From the NCBI GenBank assembly GCA_963383645.1, contig OY726561.1, forward strand, positions 29,864,826 to 29,928,825: a stretch of 64,000 nucleotides of DNA, read 5' to 3'. The notes under the pieces were generated by a model. The model was not told where the DNA came from and made no database searches. It worked only from the letters and a program-made list of their open reading frames with translations. Positions 45,921 through 59,045 of this stretch are shown here, in pieces (the stretch's first letter is position 1; each line of letters opens with the position of its first letter). Position numbers and translations under genes: made by a program. Source of the stretch: Muscardinus avellanarius. Its lineage: Eukaryota > Chordata > Mammalia > Rodentia > Gliridae.

Positions 45921-46281
45921 TTCTTATTCATTTATTTTTTTGTTGCATTGTAGTCATACATCTTAATGGGGTACAAGATGATAGAGGCATCATGCACATA
46001 TCATTTATTTAGCTCTTCCCCATTTCCCACCTCATTTATTCCCTCCTCCCTCCTTCTCATGTTTGACTTAGTGATTATCTTTGATATGTTTGTGAATGTA
46101 CATCATGTACATTAGGGAATTTCCTTCTCCCCCTCTTCTATCCCCCTTAAGTTTAGTCAGTCACAAAAAGTAAAAAATCAGATGCTCTCCCTAATATGCA
46201 GAAACTAGGGAGAAAATGGGTCATAGAAAGAACTCTAGATGAAGGAGAAGCCATAGATGAAGAAGTAAGGTGACCTAACTG
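45921..46281 (-). mobile_element. Twin-primed L1 3' end, minus orientation
   Basis: 45929-46152 is antisense L1 3'UTR. Orientation then flips at about 46153 and 46153-46281 is sense upstream 3'UTR sequence ('agtttagtcagtcacaaaaag...aggtgacctaact'). AGATTTCT lies on both sides (45913-45920 and 46282-46289). The two parts are almost contiguous in L1 order, so little was lost at the joint. Confidence 0.8.
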
Positions 46282-46289
46282 AGATTTCT

Positions 46290-46645
46290 GTTTTCTTAAT
46301 TACTTTAGGTTGCTATAACAAATTATCATGGACTAAGCAGCTTAAACAGTAAATACTTATTTCTCAGAGTTCTGGAGGCTGGCGATTCAATGACAAATTG
46401 CAAAGTCAGGTTATGGTGAGGACCCTCTTTCACACTGCAGAGTGATGCCTTTTCTTGTATCTTCAGATGGAGACAATAGGGTCAGAATGATCTGTGGCCT
46501 CATTTTATAAGGGCATTAATCCCTTAATCCCAAGTCTCCATCCTGAAGACTAACTCAAATTTTTATGGCCCTAACTGCAAATACAATCAAATTAGGAATT
46601 AGAATTCAACACAAATTTTAAGGGATCACAGTCTATAACACCTGT
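46290..46645 (-). repeat. MLT1-type LTR, antisense
   Basis: 'ggttgctataacaaattatc', 'tcagagttctggaggctggc', 'ataagggcattaatcccttaa' and 'atcacagtctataacacc' are the reverse of the MLT1 features at 20885-21267. A second ancient MaLR LTR in the opposite orientation. Confidence 0.75.
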
Positions 46646-46841
46646 TCATCTCAAGTACAACTAAATATGCACATAATCCTTGCCCCATAATCCTTATTTA
46701 TATCTGGGAAATATCCAACTAAAACACATATGTTTTAGGGAAGCATGTGGTTTTTATTTTAGCATGGCAAAACAATTCCTAGAATTACACAGAACATAAC
46801 TTTTGGTGAAGAGTCCATGTATCCATCAGCACTCTTGCAGC

Positions 46842-47165
46842 CATAATCTAAATATCTGACCACATAACTTAGAAAAAGAGGATTTATTTTCTTATAGTTT
46901 TGAGCTGCGTCCATATGAAGCAGGAGACCATGGCAGATCACAGGGCATGGCTGCGGGAGGCGGAGGGAGAGCACACGGGCTGTGCTCGTATCAGGAAGGC
47001 TCAAAGAAGAAGAGCAGGAGGAAGAGGAAACATCTCTATAATCCCAAAGGGTGCATCCCGAGGAACCACCTTTTCCAGCCACACCCTACCAGCCTACCAG
47101 GTACCACCCAGGCAGATCCATTTCAATTGATAGATCTGCTTCTGGGATTACAGCCCTCTTGACTC
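46842..47165 (-). repeat. Unclassified LTR-like, GC-richer segment
   Basis: 'gaggatttattttcttatagttttgagc' followed by a CpG-containing, purine-rich block and 'ccaccttttccagccacaccc' is arranged like an antisense MaLR/ERVL LTR, but no family was recognised. Open frames here are overlapping shadows with no conserved domain. Confidence 0.35.
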
Positions 47166-47188
47166 AATTTCCTCAGCTCTTTAGGGGA

Positions 47189-47245
47189 TATTTTATACAC
47201 TTTATATACTTTATACTTATATACTTTATATACTTTATACACAAT
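47189..47245. repeat. TATACTT-type imperfect repeat
   Basis: Repeated 'tttatatac' / 'actttatac' units, AT-rich and imperfect. Confidence 0.75.
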
Positions 47246-48590
47246 TTTTTTTAGGGGAGAATATATACACTTTGGCAAGGCTAGTGTCTGATTTATCTTT
47301 ATCAAGTTATAGTGCATATCAGAGTAGGTAACCAGTAAATATTTGCTAAGTGGTGTAAATATAACGAATGTGGGGTCTGGTGATTTCTGGATAGGACAGC
47401 TGCAGCAGACTTGAGTTGAATTATACTGAGGGATAAAAGAGGTATTTGTACCATAAGCATCTAGGTAACTTACATTTTATAAACAGGACTAATGCATAGC
47501 CAAAGTGCATTGGGATGGCTCAATTTCCTCAGCTGGACAACTGAGGCCAGTTGTTCATGGTCAGGATCCATTCTGATTGCTTGTTTTGTCTGTTCCAATT
47601 GGCACACGCCCACATTTCCAGTGGCTGGAATATCTTCATTAATTTTAATATTTTTATTATTGTCCTTGTTCACAACCATACTTATCAACTACTTGTTTTT
47701 AGGTGTTCTTCAAATCTGAAGAGAATGCCATCAGATTTTTGCAGGGTCCTTGTCATAATGTCTCTTCTCACCGAATCCTTAGCATTTCAAAGAGACACAT
47801 TATCTTGGTAAAATTCACTGCTTATTTCTAAAGCATATGTACCTGATCAGTCATCCATGTAAGCTTTGCATTCCTCCTCAAGTACTGTATATCTTACCAG
47901 CCACTGATTGCACTGGCCTAATGCCAATCCACTCTGTACTCTGTTAGACAGAATTAAATATTAGTTTTGGGTGACACCGTGGAGCATTACTTATGATAAC
48001 CCAGACAGTTTTAAGTCAGTGCTTAAAACCAATCAATTAGAAAACAGTGTTTTAATATCTAATATACATAAAGCTTCATAAAAGGGGCCAAGGAGATAGA
48101 CAAGAATTTCACAATGATCTCTGCTTTCTAAATACATTATGATTCTTCTTCAGGCCTGCTGTAACAGTATTTATTTATATAGTCCCAGGCAAGTAATTTA
48201 ACTCATGAGCCTCATTTACTGAGTAGGTTTCATGTAAACTTTTAAAATACTCCTTAATGTAATAGCCATTCAAAATGTTCATCCATAATTGTCAGTCTAA
48301 TTGCAAAGTGGAGAGGCAAAACGCATGCCATAGTATTTGATGCCATCTGGTTCATATCAAAAAGCAAGGTGAAATTCTCACATGCATAAAAGCTATAGTA
48401 TTGTGAGTTCTGGGAGGCAGCCATTCTGGGCTAGGGAGCATTTTGGAGCAAGTGGAATTAGAATTGAGTGCTCAAGAAGGGACAGATCTTGAATTACATC
48501 CTCAGGAGGAGACTGAGGAGGTGTGCTAGAGTTACTAGAACAGGTGCTGCGCTCTATCAAGCTTGGGGACTCAGAGGCTAGGGTTATAAG
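47246..48590. other. Single-copy DNA
   Basis: No supported gene or repeat. Confidence 0.45.
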
Positions 48591-48640
48591 CAAAATAAAT
48601 AAATAAAATAAATAAATAAATAAATAAATAAATAAATAGG
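48591..48640. repeat. (AAAT)n microsatellite
   Basis: About twelve AAAT units with one slippage variant. Confidence 0.93.
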
Positions 48641-51600
48641 TTAAAACTCTTTTTCCTGACTATAAAGAGGTTAGACTTGAAAAAGAAAGATCAATAGGCC
48701 AAATTTTGAAAGGAAACATACAGGGTAAGGCAGAGTCTGGGAACTTCACTGATGATGTTATGGTTTATTTAAAGACAACAAGAGTATGATTAGCAATTAT
48801 TTGTTAAGCATCAACATTTATCTCTTTCTGGTTATTTTTCCTGGTCTAAGTGTATATATAGTAATAAAAATAAAATTTCAAAATAACTTGCTTTCTTGTT
48901 TAATTAAAAAATATGATAGATGTCATATTTATTTACTTAATACATTGTTTTCAATCTTTTCTTCATCTTTCATGCTAGACTTTTAAAATATTTTTTCCTG
49001 CCTTGTATATTTTTTTTTCCTGCCTTGTCTTTATTTGTTAGCGAGAATGGCATTTTAAGTTATTCCAGCATGAAATAAAGAAAAGAATTGGCATTTTCCA
49101 TCTGTAAATTGTCTTAAAATTTACCATCTTTTAAAGAAAATATACACAGTACAGTTTACTGATTAAAATAAATTTTTTAGAAATGACAGTAATATAAAAT
49201 AAAAAATGTATTTTAGAATTATTCCTAAAATTCTTATGTGCTATATAGAAATGAAAGTGTTAACTTCTGTCCTCAGATCCATTTTTATGTTACCAGACCA
49301 ATGCCTCCACTGAATTATAGGTATGAGAGCCATTATCTCCCAGGAGCACCTTGAGAAAGAGATGTCTAATCTCAATAATGTGACTTTTCTTGTTAAATAA
49401 ATCCCCCATGTTCAGTACTTCTTCGTTCTTAAGTAGAAAATGCTTTATCCTCCCCCCATTTTCACCTCTTCTAATCTTAAAAAGAAAAGAATCTCAAGGA
49501 AATTTGCATTTTTACTAACCAGAATTGATTTTTGTTTCCTTCTACTTAGTATTCTCTATCACATTGCTTTTGTGAGTGTGTTAGTGAATAGACGAATGAA
49601 CTCAAAATAATCAGTTTCCTTGCCAAAAGCTTACTTTATAAACTTATTTTCACTCATATTGACTTCACTCTCCATTTCTTATATTAAAGTATATGCTAAT
49701 TGTAAGAACAATTAGCCTAATATGCCTATTTTAACCAACACACCTCCAAGGAAATATGAAAAAAAAATGCCTGAGAAAGCATTTCAGTTCTGCTTTGCAG
49801 ATGAGCTATACTAGAGAGAGTTTTCCTGCAGAGGCGTACTTTTATTTTAAAAATTTTCTATTTTCACTACAGCTATGCAGTAAAAATAATACTTTGCTTG
49901 ACATTTGCTGGAACATTTCTTAACATATCTGGTCCATTTGGGCATTGGGACTATATGTTCTCCCTTATAATGGAATGAAATGTAGTTAACAGATTATATA
50001 GAAAGATTGAGCAATTGAATAAACAGATAATTTTTTCTTTCTGTAAAACTGACTCTGGGTTGCTTTTTTCTGTTTAGTCCAACTTTTATACAGCTTCTCT
50101 GCACTTGCAAATACACAATTTCTTCAGTAGAACAAAAGTAAATTTTGGTTAAAAAAAAAAGAAATCAACTCGTGTGTAGGTTTCCTGAGTCAAGATAAGC
50201 TTTTTATTTTTATTTTAGTCACTTATATTTATACTTTTATGGAGAGGCATATCATTTACATGCACACATACACACTGTTGTAATATAAATTAAACATCAC
50301 TAAATAAGATTTAGGGTTCTTTGTTTAGATACAAGTCTTATGAATGGTATATACCTCATTTTATATTTTAATTTGGATATGAAATTCATCAGTTTGAGAA
50401 ATCTCCACTAAGAATTTTAGAGTTAGAAGTGGTATCAATAGTATATAGTCTAACTCTATTTTGGAGCAAAGAATAGCAGAGATAACTGGCAGTTGGCTCT
50501 AAGGGTAAAGGCAATACTAGGCTCCACTTTGCCAGAAAATTTTAAAGGGACTATTCTTTCCATTTAAACAGTATCAAAACAAAGTCCTCATATAACACTA
50601 ACTTTCTTTATGAACACAGTGTTACAAAGTACTAAATATTTAACCGTTTAGGTATTGACCATTTAGCATGAACTGTTTTCCACACACCACCTTGATGCTT
50701 ACTAGCTGAATACCAGCCCTCTTTGGCCACTGTTGATGAAAATATCTCCATGCTTCCTGACACTGTTCTTCTATAAACACAGCTAAGAACCCTGCCTTTC
50801 CTAGTTAACAGTGCCATGTCATTATGCCAGGTCTGAAGTGGGGTCAGCTTTGACCTCAAATGACTGTCAGGCTTAGACAAATCAGTCTCATCTTCTCTGG
50901 ATATTTTATTTTTTCTTACCTAATTGATGTGAGCTGCACCTGGCACTATATTATTACTTCATCCTATTTAGACCCACAGGCTCTTTCAGCTTATAAAGGT
51001 CATGTCTAATTTTAGCTGGTTTTGGCTAATTTGGTACCATCGGAAAATTAATTAGAAAGCAACATCACCAAAGATTGTATTTACACCATGACCCAACTTC
51101 CACTTGATTCAGACCAATTGGTGAAAAAAATCAGTCCAGTCAGTTGTTTTTAAAATTGAAGCAACTAATTTATTGAGTTCCTTTTCTATAATTCATTAAC
51201 TGAATTACTAATGAGATAAAAATTAATATCATATAAGGCACTTATATAAGTAGAATTTTTCCAGAACTTTGGTTGCTTGTATCTAAAATATCCTTTAATA
51301 AAACTCATCCTTGGGAATGACCCCTAAAAGTTTTATAATCACCTGCTGATAATTTGATTTAAATCACATTTCCTCAATCTGTTGGTGAGTACCATATGCC
51401 ATTTAGGATAGAATGAAGAGGGATATTTTGGCCAGACATATTGTGTCTATTTCCTCCCTAGCCTAACAAATTTGTTAATGTAAGAGAAAAAGAAAGTCTT
51501 ACTGAATTTTAGAATTTGATGTTTGAAGCCTTTTTGAATTTGAGTCAGTAATTTTAATAGAAGTCACATGGTCGACAGAAAATTGTATTGAGTAACCTGA

Positions 51601-53550
51601 GTGTCATAGAAAGTAACGTTCTTCTAAATAATGAATAGATGCTAAAAGGCCCAATGTATTAAAAAGGGGGAGGGAGGAAACCAGATTTAATCAGGGGATT
51701 CAGAAAAAAATAGGTTGATGGGAGAGATTAATCAAACTAGAGCACAGTCATATAAGGCATAGGATCGGATGATTCACTCATGAAAATGAGTAAGAGCAGA
51801 AGAGGGGGAGGGTGCCATGGTGAGGAAGACACATATGTGGTGGTAGTCAAATGTCAAACCTCATTAGAGAAGTTGTCCAAAACATCTCTAATGAGCTGGA
51901 AACAATGTGCAACTCACCTGGTTCGAGGCTTTTTTGCACAAATTCAAACTCAGGCCAGGTTGCTCAATGGGTCTTCGGAGAAATTACAAACACTGGAGTG
52001 AATCCTAGCCAAGGGGAGCTGTGTTAACAGACTTTTCCCAACCACATAACTTTGGCAGTTGCAACAAAGATGAAGAGCTTCATTTCCTCAAGGTAGTGCC
52101 GAATTGGCTCCCTTTATGCGGTGCCGCTAATAATTGTTACAGAAGACATTAGGATTAGAGAAACCAAGATAATAACAACAACAACAACAAACAACAGTTT
52201 TTTTTCTAAAGTGTTAGGATCAAGGAAGGCTGGGGGCCAGATATCAGTGAGCAGGAAGGATGTGATGGAAATCTCTGTTCCTCTGCCAAAGGAGTTAACT
52301 ACACAGAGCGACCTAAGCCATCTGTATATGCAGAATGACCTTGGCAGAAGTGGAGCACATTTTTTGTTTCCATGGAAGAAGAGCACTCTTTTTTTTTTCT
52401 TTTTAAAATCAGGTGCCATGGTCTAGTGCAGAGGTGTCCTCACTTTTCCTGCCAAGACCGCCTGGGCATCAGATGGAATGTTTTCAACTTCTTTCAAGTT
52501 TTTGTGCTAAGTTTGTCCTCCATAGATATGGATACTTTAAAATTAATGGATTAAAAAATAGTCAGCAGACCTCAACTCTTTTGTTTTCTTCCTCCAATTA
52601 TAAGTAAAAGGAATGATCTTCTGTAATTATCCTTACAATTATGTCACTATCTTTAAATAACTTTAAAAGAGCTCTTTGTTTTCATTTGCATCAAAATAAA
52701 ATGTCCTGAAACTCTTCCTTTGTCCGTTCTGTTCCTTGCTGTTCTTATTTTGTGCTGCACTCTGCTCTTTCCTTCCTTCTGCAGCTGGGACTGCATAAAA
52801 CAGTTCCCATCCTGCCTCCTTTATTATTTTACTATTTTAAAATTTAATATTATCCTTGCTGAAAATGTCTCCTATACCCCTTTATATTAAACTGGGTCAT
52901 ACATTCTCATTCAGACTTTGTTTAATTTTTATAAATTTATTGCAACTGTCCTGTTAAATGTTTGTGCCTCTTTCTGATGCTTTTTGTTAATCTATACACA
53001 TTTATACAGTTCTCTCGGCCACTGATAATTTGTAACTCCTCTAAGAACAGGAACCCTGTACTCATCTTACCAATATCAATCACAATACTAGACATATCTC
53101 TGTCAGTTGCTTATTGGTTCTGTTTACATACAATGAATACCATGCTGCTTCTATTTTCCCTTCAGCATGGGGAGATTGTACTGCTTTGCTTTTAGGTTAA
53201 TATTTTCCACTTCTTATTTTTTGAGGTGTCCATCTCAAATCTTAATATGTTTCCCTTGAAATACAACAGGGATGCGTACTCAGTGGATGGATTCAAGCAT
53301 ACCAGGTGATGCTCTGGGGAAGCCCAGAGAGCCTAAGGAAAAGAGTCAATCTATAGCCCACTCACCTTCCTCCACCCAGCAGGTACTTGACTGTGCATTT
53401 ATGTGCAGGATGCAAGATCCTTACTTCTTCACATACTTTTTAGCAGCCAGAATCTGTTATTTGTTGATAGCATGACCTTCCTGAAGTATCACTTTTCATG
53501 TTTGATTAGTTTATATTGCCTAATTCCGTATATGGTGATATATATTCACC
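48641..53550. other. 4.9-kb single-copy stretch
   Basis: AT-rich, with a short AAC run (about 52167-52192) and a T-run near 52390. No conserved coding frame. A perfect splice-donor-like CAG|GTGAGT on the minus strand at 51918/51917 has no supporting coding frame or acceptor. Confidence 0.45.
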
Positions 53551-53598
53551 CTCTTAATTACATATTGATAATTTCTCTTAATTACATATTGATAATTT
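53551..53598. repeat. 24-bp tandem duplication
   Basis: The unit beginning 'ctcttaattacatattgat' occurs at 53551-53574 and 53575-53598, identical. Confidence 0.92.
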
Positions 53599-53676
53599 AG
53601 CCACATATTTTTTAAAATAAATGTATCCAGATTTGATTTCGAGCCATGTTCCTGTCACTTTTGAGAGCCATTTGGC

Positions 53677-53677
<1 letters not shown>

Positions 53678-53700
<23 letters not shown>
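53678..53700. repeat. A-run of about 23
   Basis: An uninterrupted poly(A) run. No retrotransposed body or TSD was recognised next to it. Confidence 0.85.
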
Positions 53701-53707
<7 letters not shown>

Positions 53708-54716
53708 GGAATCCTGGAGATTCCTGCATGTGAAGAAGTCAGACCTAAACATATATCCATGGGGAAGCATAGTATCACTTCTTTCAGAATGTCTCACACT
53801 GACCCCAAACAACCTTTGTGTAGAAACCTGTTCTTCAAGATTAGCATTAGTCATATAATTGCTGGGTAATCATCCTGTCTCTCAAGATGTGATCCCAACT
53901 CTGAGATCATTGTACTAATTTAAAATACTTGGAAACCAGCAAAAACATAGATGAGAATGTATTGACTAAGTCTGTAGTCCAGGAAGCCAAAAATCTTCTG
54001 TTGTGCTGAAAATAACAAATACAGCTCTTCGACATTCTCTAAGCATTTGACTCCAATCAATTATCAATAACAAAAATAACCAGTGATTAAGAGGGAGACA
54101 GTACTAAGTTTGGCATGACAAAAATACTACTCTTATATTTTATTACAATTCTGGCAATAAAAAAGGAAAAGGAAAGAAAATAAAGTGAGGCTGTTATATC
54201 CTTGTAGCAGGTGAGTCCTTGTGAGGATCATGTAGGTGGAATAAAGTTTAGGCAAAATAAAGAAGATGACTAATTGATGTTGTTTATTATTTATATTTCT
54301 GATTTGGACATTATATAAGACTGCCTCCCACAGAATCATAAGGAGCTTATTAAAAATGCCCCATAGCCCTCCTGGGTCAACCTCTTTCTAGGCGTTGTGT
54401 TCTACTTTCTTAACAAGGTCTCCCAAGTGCATCTCATGTTCAAAAGAGTTTGAAGGCCACTGATATACACTAAAATAGTAAATAAAAAATATCCACTAAG
54501 TGCATCTCACTGTACTGGAGGCTGGGACAGAAGAATAAATAAAACAGACCCACTTCAAAAATTCCCAGTGGCAAATTTCGACAGCAAAGAAAGTGAGCAC
54601 TGTTAAGTCCAAAGATTGTTCAAAATGTAATATTTGAACAAAGGTTTCAAGTAAGTTACTTCTAGTTTCTTTACATGGAGATATTTTTAACAAGTAAATT
54701 AATCTAAATAATTAGA
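53701..54716. other. Single-copy DNA
   Basis: No recognised feature. Confidence 0.45.
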
Positions 54717-54970
54717 ATTTTTAATTGGTAAATTGTAGTCATACATCTTAATCGAGTACACAGTGATAGAGGTATACATGCACACTCATTCAGCCCTTCC
54801 TCAATTCCCACCCTATTCCCTTCCTCCTCCCTCGTTCTCATGTTTGGCTTGTAATTAACTTTGGAATGTTTGTGGATGTACAGCATGTACATTAGGGAAT
54901 TCCTTTCTTTCCCCTCCCATCCCATTCAGTTAGGTCACCTTATTTGCTCATCTATGGTTTCTTTTTCTAG
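54717..54970 (-). mobile_element. Truncated L1 3'UTR, antisense
   Basis: 'gtagtcatacatcttaatcg...cccaccctattcccttcctcc...tgtttggcttgtaattaac...gttaggtcaccttatttgctc' is the reverse of the common L1 3'UTR. A short 'tagaat' is found at both edges, too short to call a TSD firmly. Confidence 0.83.
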
Positions 54971-55367
54971 AATATTCCTAAACCATTCATGTAACTGTTG
55001 CAGTCAGAAAGTTTTGAGAAATTTCTGCCTAAGCCAATGTTCGATGTTTGAGCAGAACTGGTAGACAATGTTCTGACTTTGGGCTCAGCTTCTCTTCTAT
55101 TGCCTATAACATCTCTCTTGCTGATGTTTCTTCAAGGGACCCCTAACTCACAGTCCTTCCTCTGCCCTCCCATCACTTTAATGACATGGATACAACATGA
55201 AGTGCTAAGTACACAATCCAAAGAAATGGGGTTTCCCTGTGACTCTGATACTAAATAAGTTATGTGACTTTGAGCAAACTCCTTGAACTCTTTTTCAGTT
55301 TTCTGATTTATAAAAAAGGTAGGGTTATAGGAACACTGGTATTCTGATATTCTTCCTTTTCTGTTTC
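54971..55367. other. Single-copy DNA
   Basis: No recognised feature. Confidence 0.45.
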
Positions 55368-55557
55368 CTCTCTCTCTCTCTCTTTTCGTACTAGGAATTG
55401 AACCCAGGGTTTGTTCTACACTATAAGCTTCACTTCCAGCTCTATTTTATTTTGAAACAGAGTCTCACTTTGTTGCTGAAGCTGACTTTGAACTTGGAAT
55501 TCTTCTGTCTCTGCTTCCCATGTATTAGGATTACAGGCATTCACCACCAGCCCTGGC
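55368..55557 (-). repeat. B1/ID SINE with (TC)n tail
   Basis: A short (TC)n run, then 'gtactaggaattgaacccagg', 'gaaacagagtctcactttgt' and 'aggattacaggcattcaccacc'. Diverged copy. Confidence 0.83.
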
Positions 55558-56491
55558 TCCTGTCCACTCTTTTTGTGACTAATTGAGTTCTCTGTGCATT
55601 GTACTTCAAGATGGGAGCTGAGTTTGTTTCAGAAAGAGAGATTGAAGAGGAATCTTAAAGTTGCTCATCAGTGTTGAAGTAGGCATCTGAGCAGTGTCAG
55701 GGGCTTAAGTCACCCCGGCCCTACTCCTAACTTGGTGTGTGAGATGTGGACCCATACTCTAGCTCTTCTGCGATTCATTTTCCTCAGATTTGAGGTGGAG
55801 AAAGTCATGATAACCACTTCATGGTGTCACTTTTGGCATTACCAAACTAGTGAGAAGATGTGTTTAAGTCATGTGGTGAACATTCCATACCAAGCACTTC
55901 TGGGCATATGCTAGGAACTGATCTAAGAGTGCTACTTAACACTAACTCTTTCCTTAAAAACAAGCCTGGGAGAAACTGTTTTCATCTCTACTAGACAGAT
56001 AAGGAAAGTAATGCATACACCCTGCCCAGACTGAAAGTCTATGTTCTCAACCATTGTCCTAGGAGCTAATACTAATGGTCAAAGGACAAAAAGTAGAATG
56101 GAATGTGGTCAAGTCAACTGTATTTTGTACAAGGTCTTTGCATAAATTTTATGTAGAAGGAAGAGGTCATAATCACTTGTAAAACATGTAAAATAAATGT
56201 TGAAGCTACAGGAAGTCTCACCACTGTGTGCTCCTTTTGAAGAAATATGAGTCTCAACTCAGGAATATTTGCAAAGCATTTAAAATCTTATATTCGCAAT
56301 ATTTTGAAAAATATTAGTATATAATATGTAAATATATGATATATATTTCTAAAATATTAACATATAACACTATAAATATATATTTGCAAAGAATTTAAAT
56401 GGTGTGGCTGTTCCTTGCAGAAAAACCATATCATGAGGACATTCAAAACCTTGAAATAGAAATTTCTACCTTACTTAAAAATCTCCTTTCA
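55558..56491. other. Single-copy DNA
   Basis: No gene recognised. 56300-56400 is extremely AT-rich. Confidence 0.45.
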
Positions 56492-56670
56492 GCCAGGCAT
56501 GGTGGTGCACGCTTGTAATCCCCGCACTTGGGGAGGCGGAGACAGGAGGATCGTGCAGATTCGAAGCCAGCCACGCTGGCTTAAGAGACCCTGTTTCCAA
56601 ATAAAATATAAAATAAGTCTGGGAGTGTAGCCCAGAGATCAAAGGGCTTCCAGGAACCCCATTACCCCAT
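56492..56670 (+). repeat. B1/ID dimer SINE, subtype A
   Basis: 'agccaggcatggtggtgcacg', 'ttcgaagccagccacgctgg' and 'ctgggagtgtagcccagag', ending in 'ccccattacc'. It lacks a long A-tail. Close to the 36562 and 37984 copies. Confidence 0.9.
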
Positions 56671-57758
56671 TACCTTTCTCATTTGTGCTCCTATCATACT
56701 TTTTATAGGAACTTGTTATTTCTTCCCACTTAACAAAAACTCACCCTAAGGCCTTGTATTTTTAATATATTTTTTTTATTTAGATAATTTTATGTTTTAA
56801 ATTTTTACTTGTTAAAATATCTTTTATAAGGCCTTCAAGAGTACAAATATAATGTGTGGAAAGGATCTATTGTCTTAGAATAATCACTAGGGCTTGTTGC
56901 TTATCTGCTTGCCCTCACTCTGAGGCCCAGAGGGTTCATGTGATACTTGTTTTCCTTAAACTGAAGATTTTACAAAATAACAAAATGAGTATGGACTGGG
57001 AATTATTGTACGTACAACTCAATGTACTAACACTCAGGACAATTATTTTCAAAAACTTGGTTAATAGGTATTTCTAATATTAATTTCCATATTCTAATAT
57101 GATTAAATGATTATATTTAGAGCTAAAAAAATAAAGTTCTTTATAGGGTTGTTTTCTACTGCTCAAATTTCACTAATTCATAGGTAACATGTGATTCTGC
57201 CCTGGGATGTCACTTCCTTATTTCAAGTTTTTTGCTATAAACAGAGAAATCTCAGCCTCTGCTCATATCATTGCTCAGAGCATCACTTAAGCATCATTCC
57301 TGTTTCTATCATTCCTATCTCTAAAGGAATTTGCTCCCAGCCACATGCTCTTCTAAATAGCTGCAATTAATTAATTATTGCCCTGGGGATAATTTCCCCT
57401 GATTGAAACATAGCCACGTAGCTTTCTGTCTTCATCTGAGTTCTCTGACTACTTGCTCAGCTGAATTCACATTCTTTCATTCATCAGACTTTGACCATCT
57501 ACTTGTTTGTGTGAAATAGTTCTGGAGCACTGATATTATCAACAAAAACAGTATACAATTCCCACGCCTACAATATGATTTGGCAAGTGACATAAGTAAT
57601 ATGTGCAAGCACCATGGTAACCTACAAGAAAGCTATCAATTGAATGGCAGGGGCAGAGAAGATGTCACAGGAGAAGTGGCTTCTAAGAGAGCAGAAGTTG
57701 GATAATACCTGAATTAGAGGCCAGATAAGTGTTACAGAAAAAAAAAATAGTGTATGGA
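56671..57758. other. Single-copy DNA
   Basis: No recognised gene or repeat. Confidence 0.45.
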
Positions 57759-57857
57759 GACAGATAGGTAGATAGATGATAGATAAGATAGATGATAGAT
57801 TAGATAGACGATAGATAGATGATAGATAGATAGATAGATAGATAGGTAGATGATAGA
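57759..57857. repeat. (GATA)n compound microsatellite
   Basis: GATA/GATG/GGTA tetranucleotide units over about 100 bases, with interruptions. Confidence 0.93.
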
Positions 57858-58835
57858 GGAGTTATTCAGGGAAGATGGTGACATGAGGATGGCAGAGGTT
57901 ATCTGGGGCTTAGTTGTGAAGGGTTTGGAACCATGTGAAAGTTTCTGGCATTATCCTGAAGATATTTCCCTTGAAAGGATCCAGACTACTTTCAGAATCT
58001 CAATGAGACAGTTTACTTCCAACCAAGAAAAATACACATTTGTGCATAAATATCAAAATTTATACAGATTTTAGAAAAATTTCAAGTCCCAAACAACAGA
58101 TTAACATCTGATACTTTAGATGAAGAAGAAGTATTGACTTAGGTGATATCTTAACTTATTAACAAGGGAAGGAATCAGTTGGTGTAAAAGAGAGGGGAAG
58201 GCACAGGGAGCCAAGTGATTGATTATGGAGGGAGGGCTAAGCCTTTGCTCACAGAGAATGAGGGGCGGTGGTGGTGGCTTAAGATTTGTGACTTCTTATG
58301 GAAATAGAATTGCTTGAAAGTATTAATTAATTGGATGTGTTGGAAAGATGAAGTGTTTCAGAAAAGAGGAAGTGTTAAATTAACTGACTTCAAGACTTCC
58401 CAGGAAGTTAGTCCACTTAACCCAGTCCACAGCTTCAGGTGGGTCAGAAGGCCAGTATTCCACCGGTCAGATTTGCCCTTTGTGTTTTTGGTTCCTAAGT
58501 GCCCTCATTGCATTTAAGGGCTGACTGACTCATTCACTCCCTTTCTCTTTTCTTCCTTCCTCCTTCTCTTTCTCTTAACAAAACTCTACTGATTTGTTAA
58601 GCTAAAGACTTATCCACATTGCATAAAATTATGTCAAATAATTTTAATTGACTAAAGCAATTTTAGTAATTACTTTATAACTCATTTTAGCAAATTCAAA
58701 TATTCAGACACTCCAGTATTACACATTCCATACATTATTGACTTATCTCCTATTTACTTTCTATTTAATCCACATTTTTACACATTTAACTTCAAGAAAA
58801 GTAAAAGAAAGCAAGAATTATCAGTTTTCTGCAGA
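57858..58835. other. Single-copy DNA
   Basis: No supported gene or repeat. Confidence 0.45.
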
Positions 58836-59045
58836 TTTTTTTTTTGTGGTACTGGGGGTGCAACCCAGGGACTTTCTACCTCTGGGTTATACTATCAGAC
58901 CTATTTTATATTTTATTTGGAAACAGGGTCTCACTAAGTTGCCAAGAGCCTCAGTAAGTAGCTGAGGTGGGCTTCGAACCTGTGTGATCCTCCTGTCTCA
59001 GCCTCCCAAGCACGGGGATTACAAGCATGCTCCACCACACCCAGC
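58836..59045 (-). repeat. B1/ID dimer SINE, subtype A
   Basis: T-run, 'ggtactgggggtgcaaccc', 'tgggttatactatcagacc', 'cttcgaacctgtgtgatcc' and 'gcatgctccaccacacccagc'. Flanks TTCTGCAGA / TTCTGTAGA suggest a decayed TSD. Confidence 0.9.

Noticed and set aside
48591..48640. Tandem repeats as a possible CRISPR-like array
   Set aside because: Simple tetranucleotide repeats without spacers in a mammalian genome; no array structure was seen anywhere in the window.
50632..50880. 82-codon minus-strand open frame
   Set aside because: No domain or family resemblance and no flanking splice signals; treated as chance.
51912..51920. Perfect CAG|GTGAGT donor on the minus strand
   Set aside because: Isolated signal. 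No upstream acceptor with a coding frame was found, and such sites occur by chance in 64 kb.
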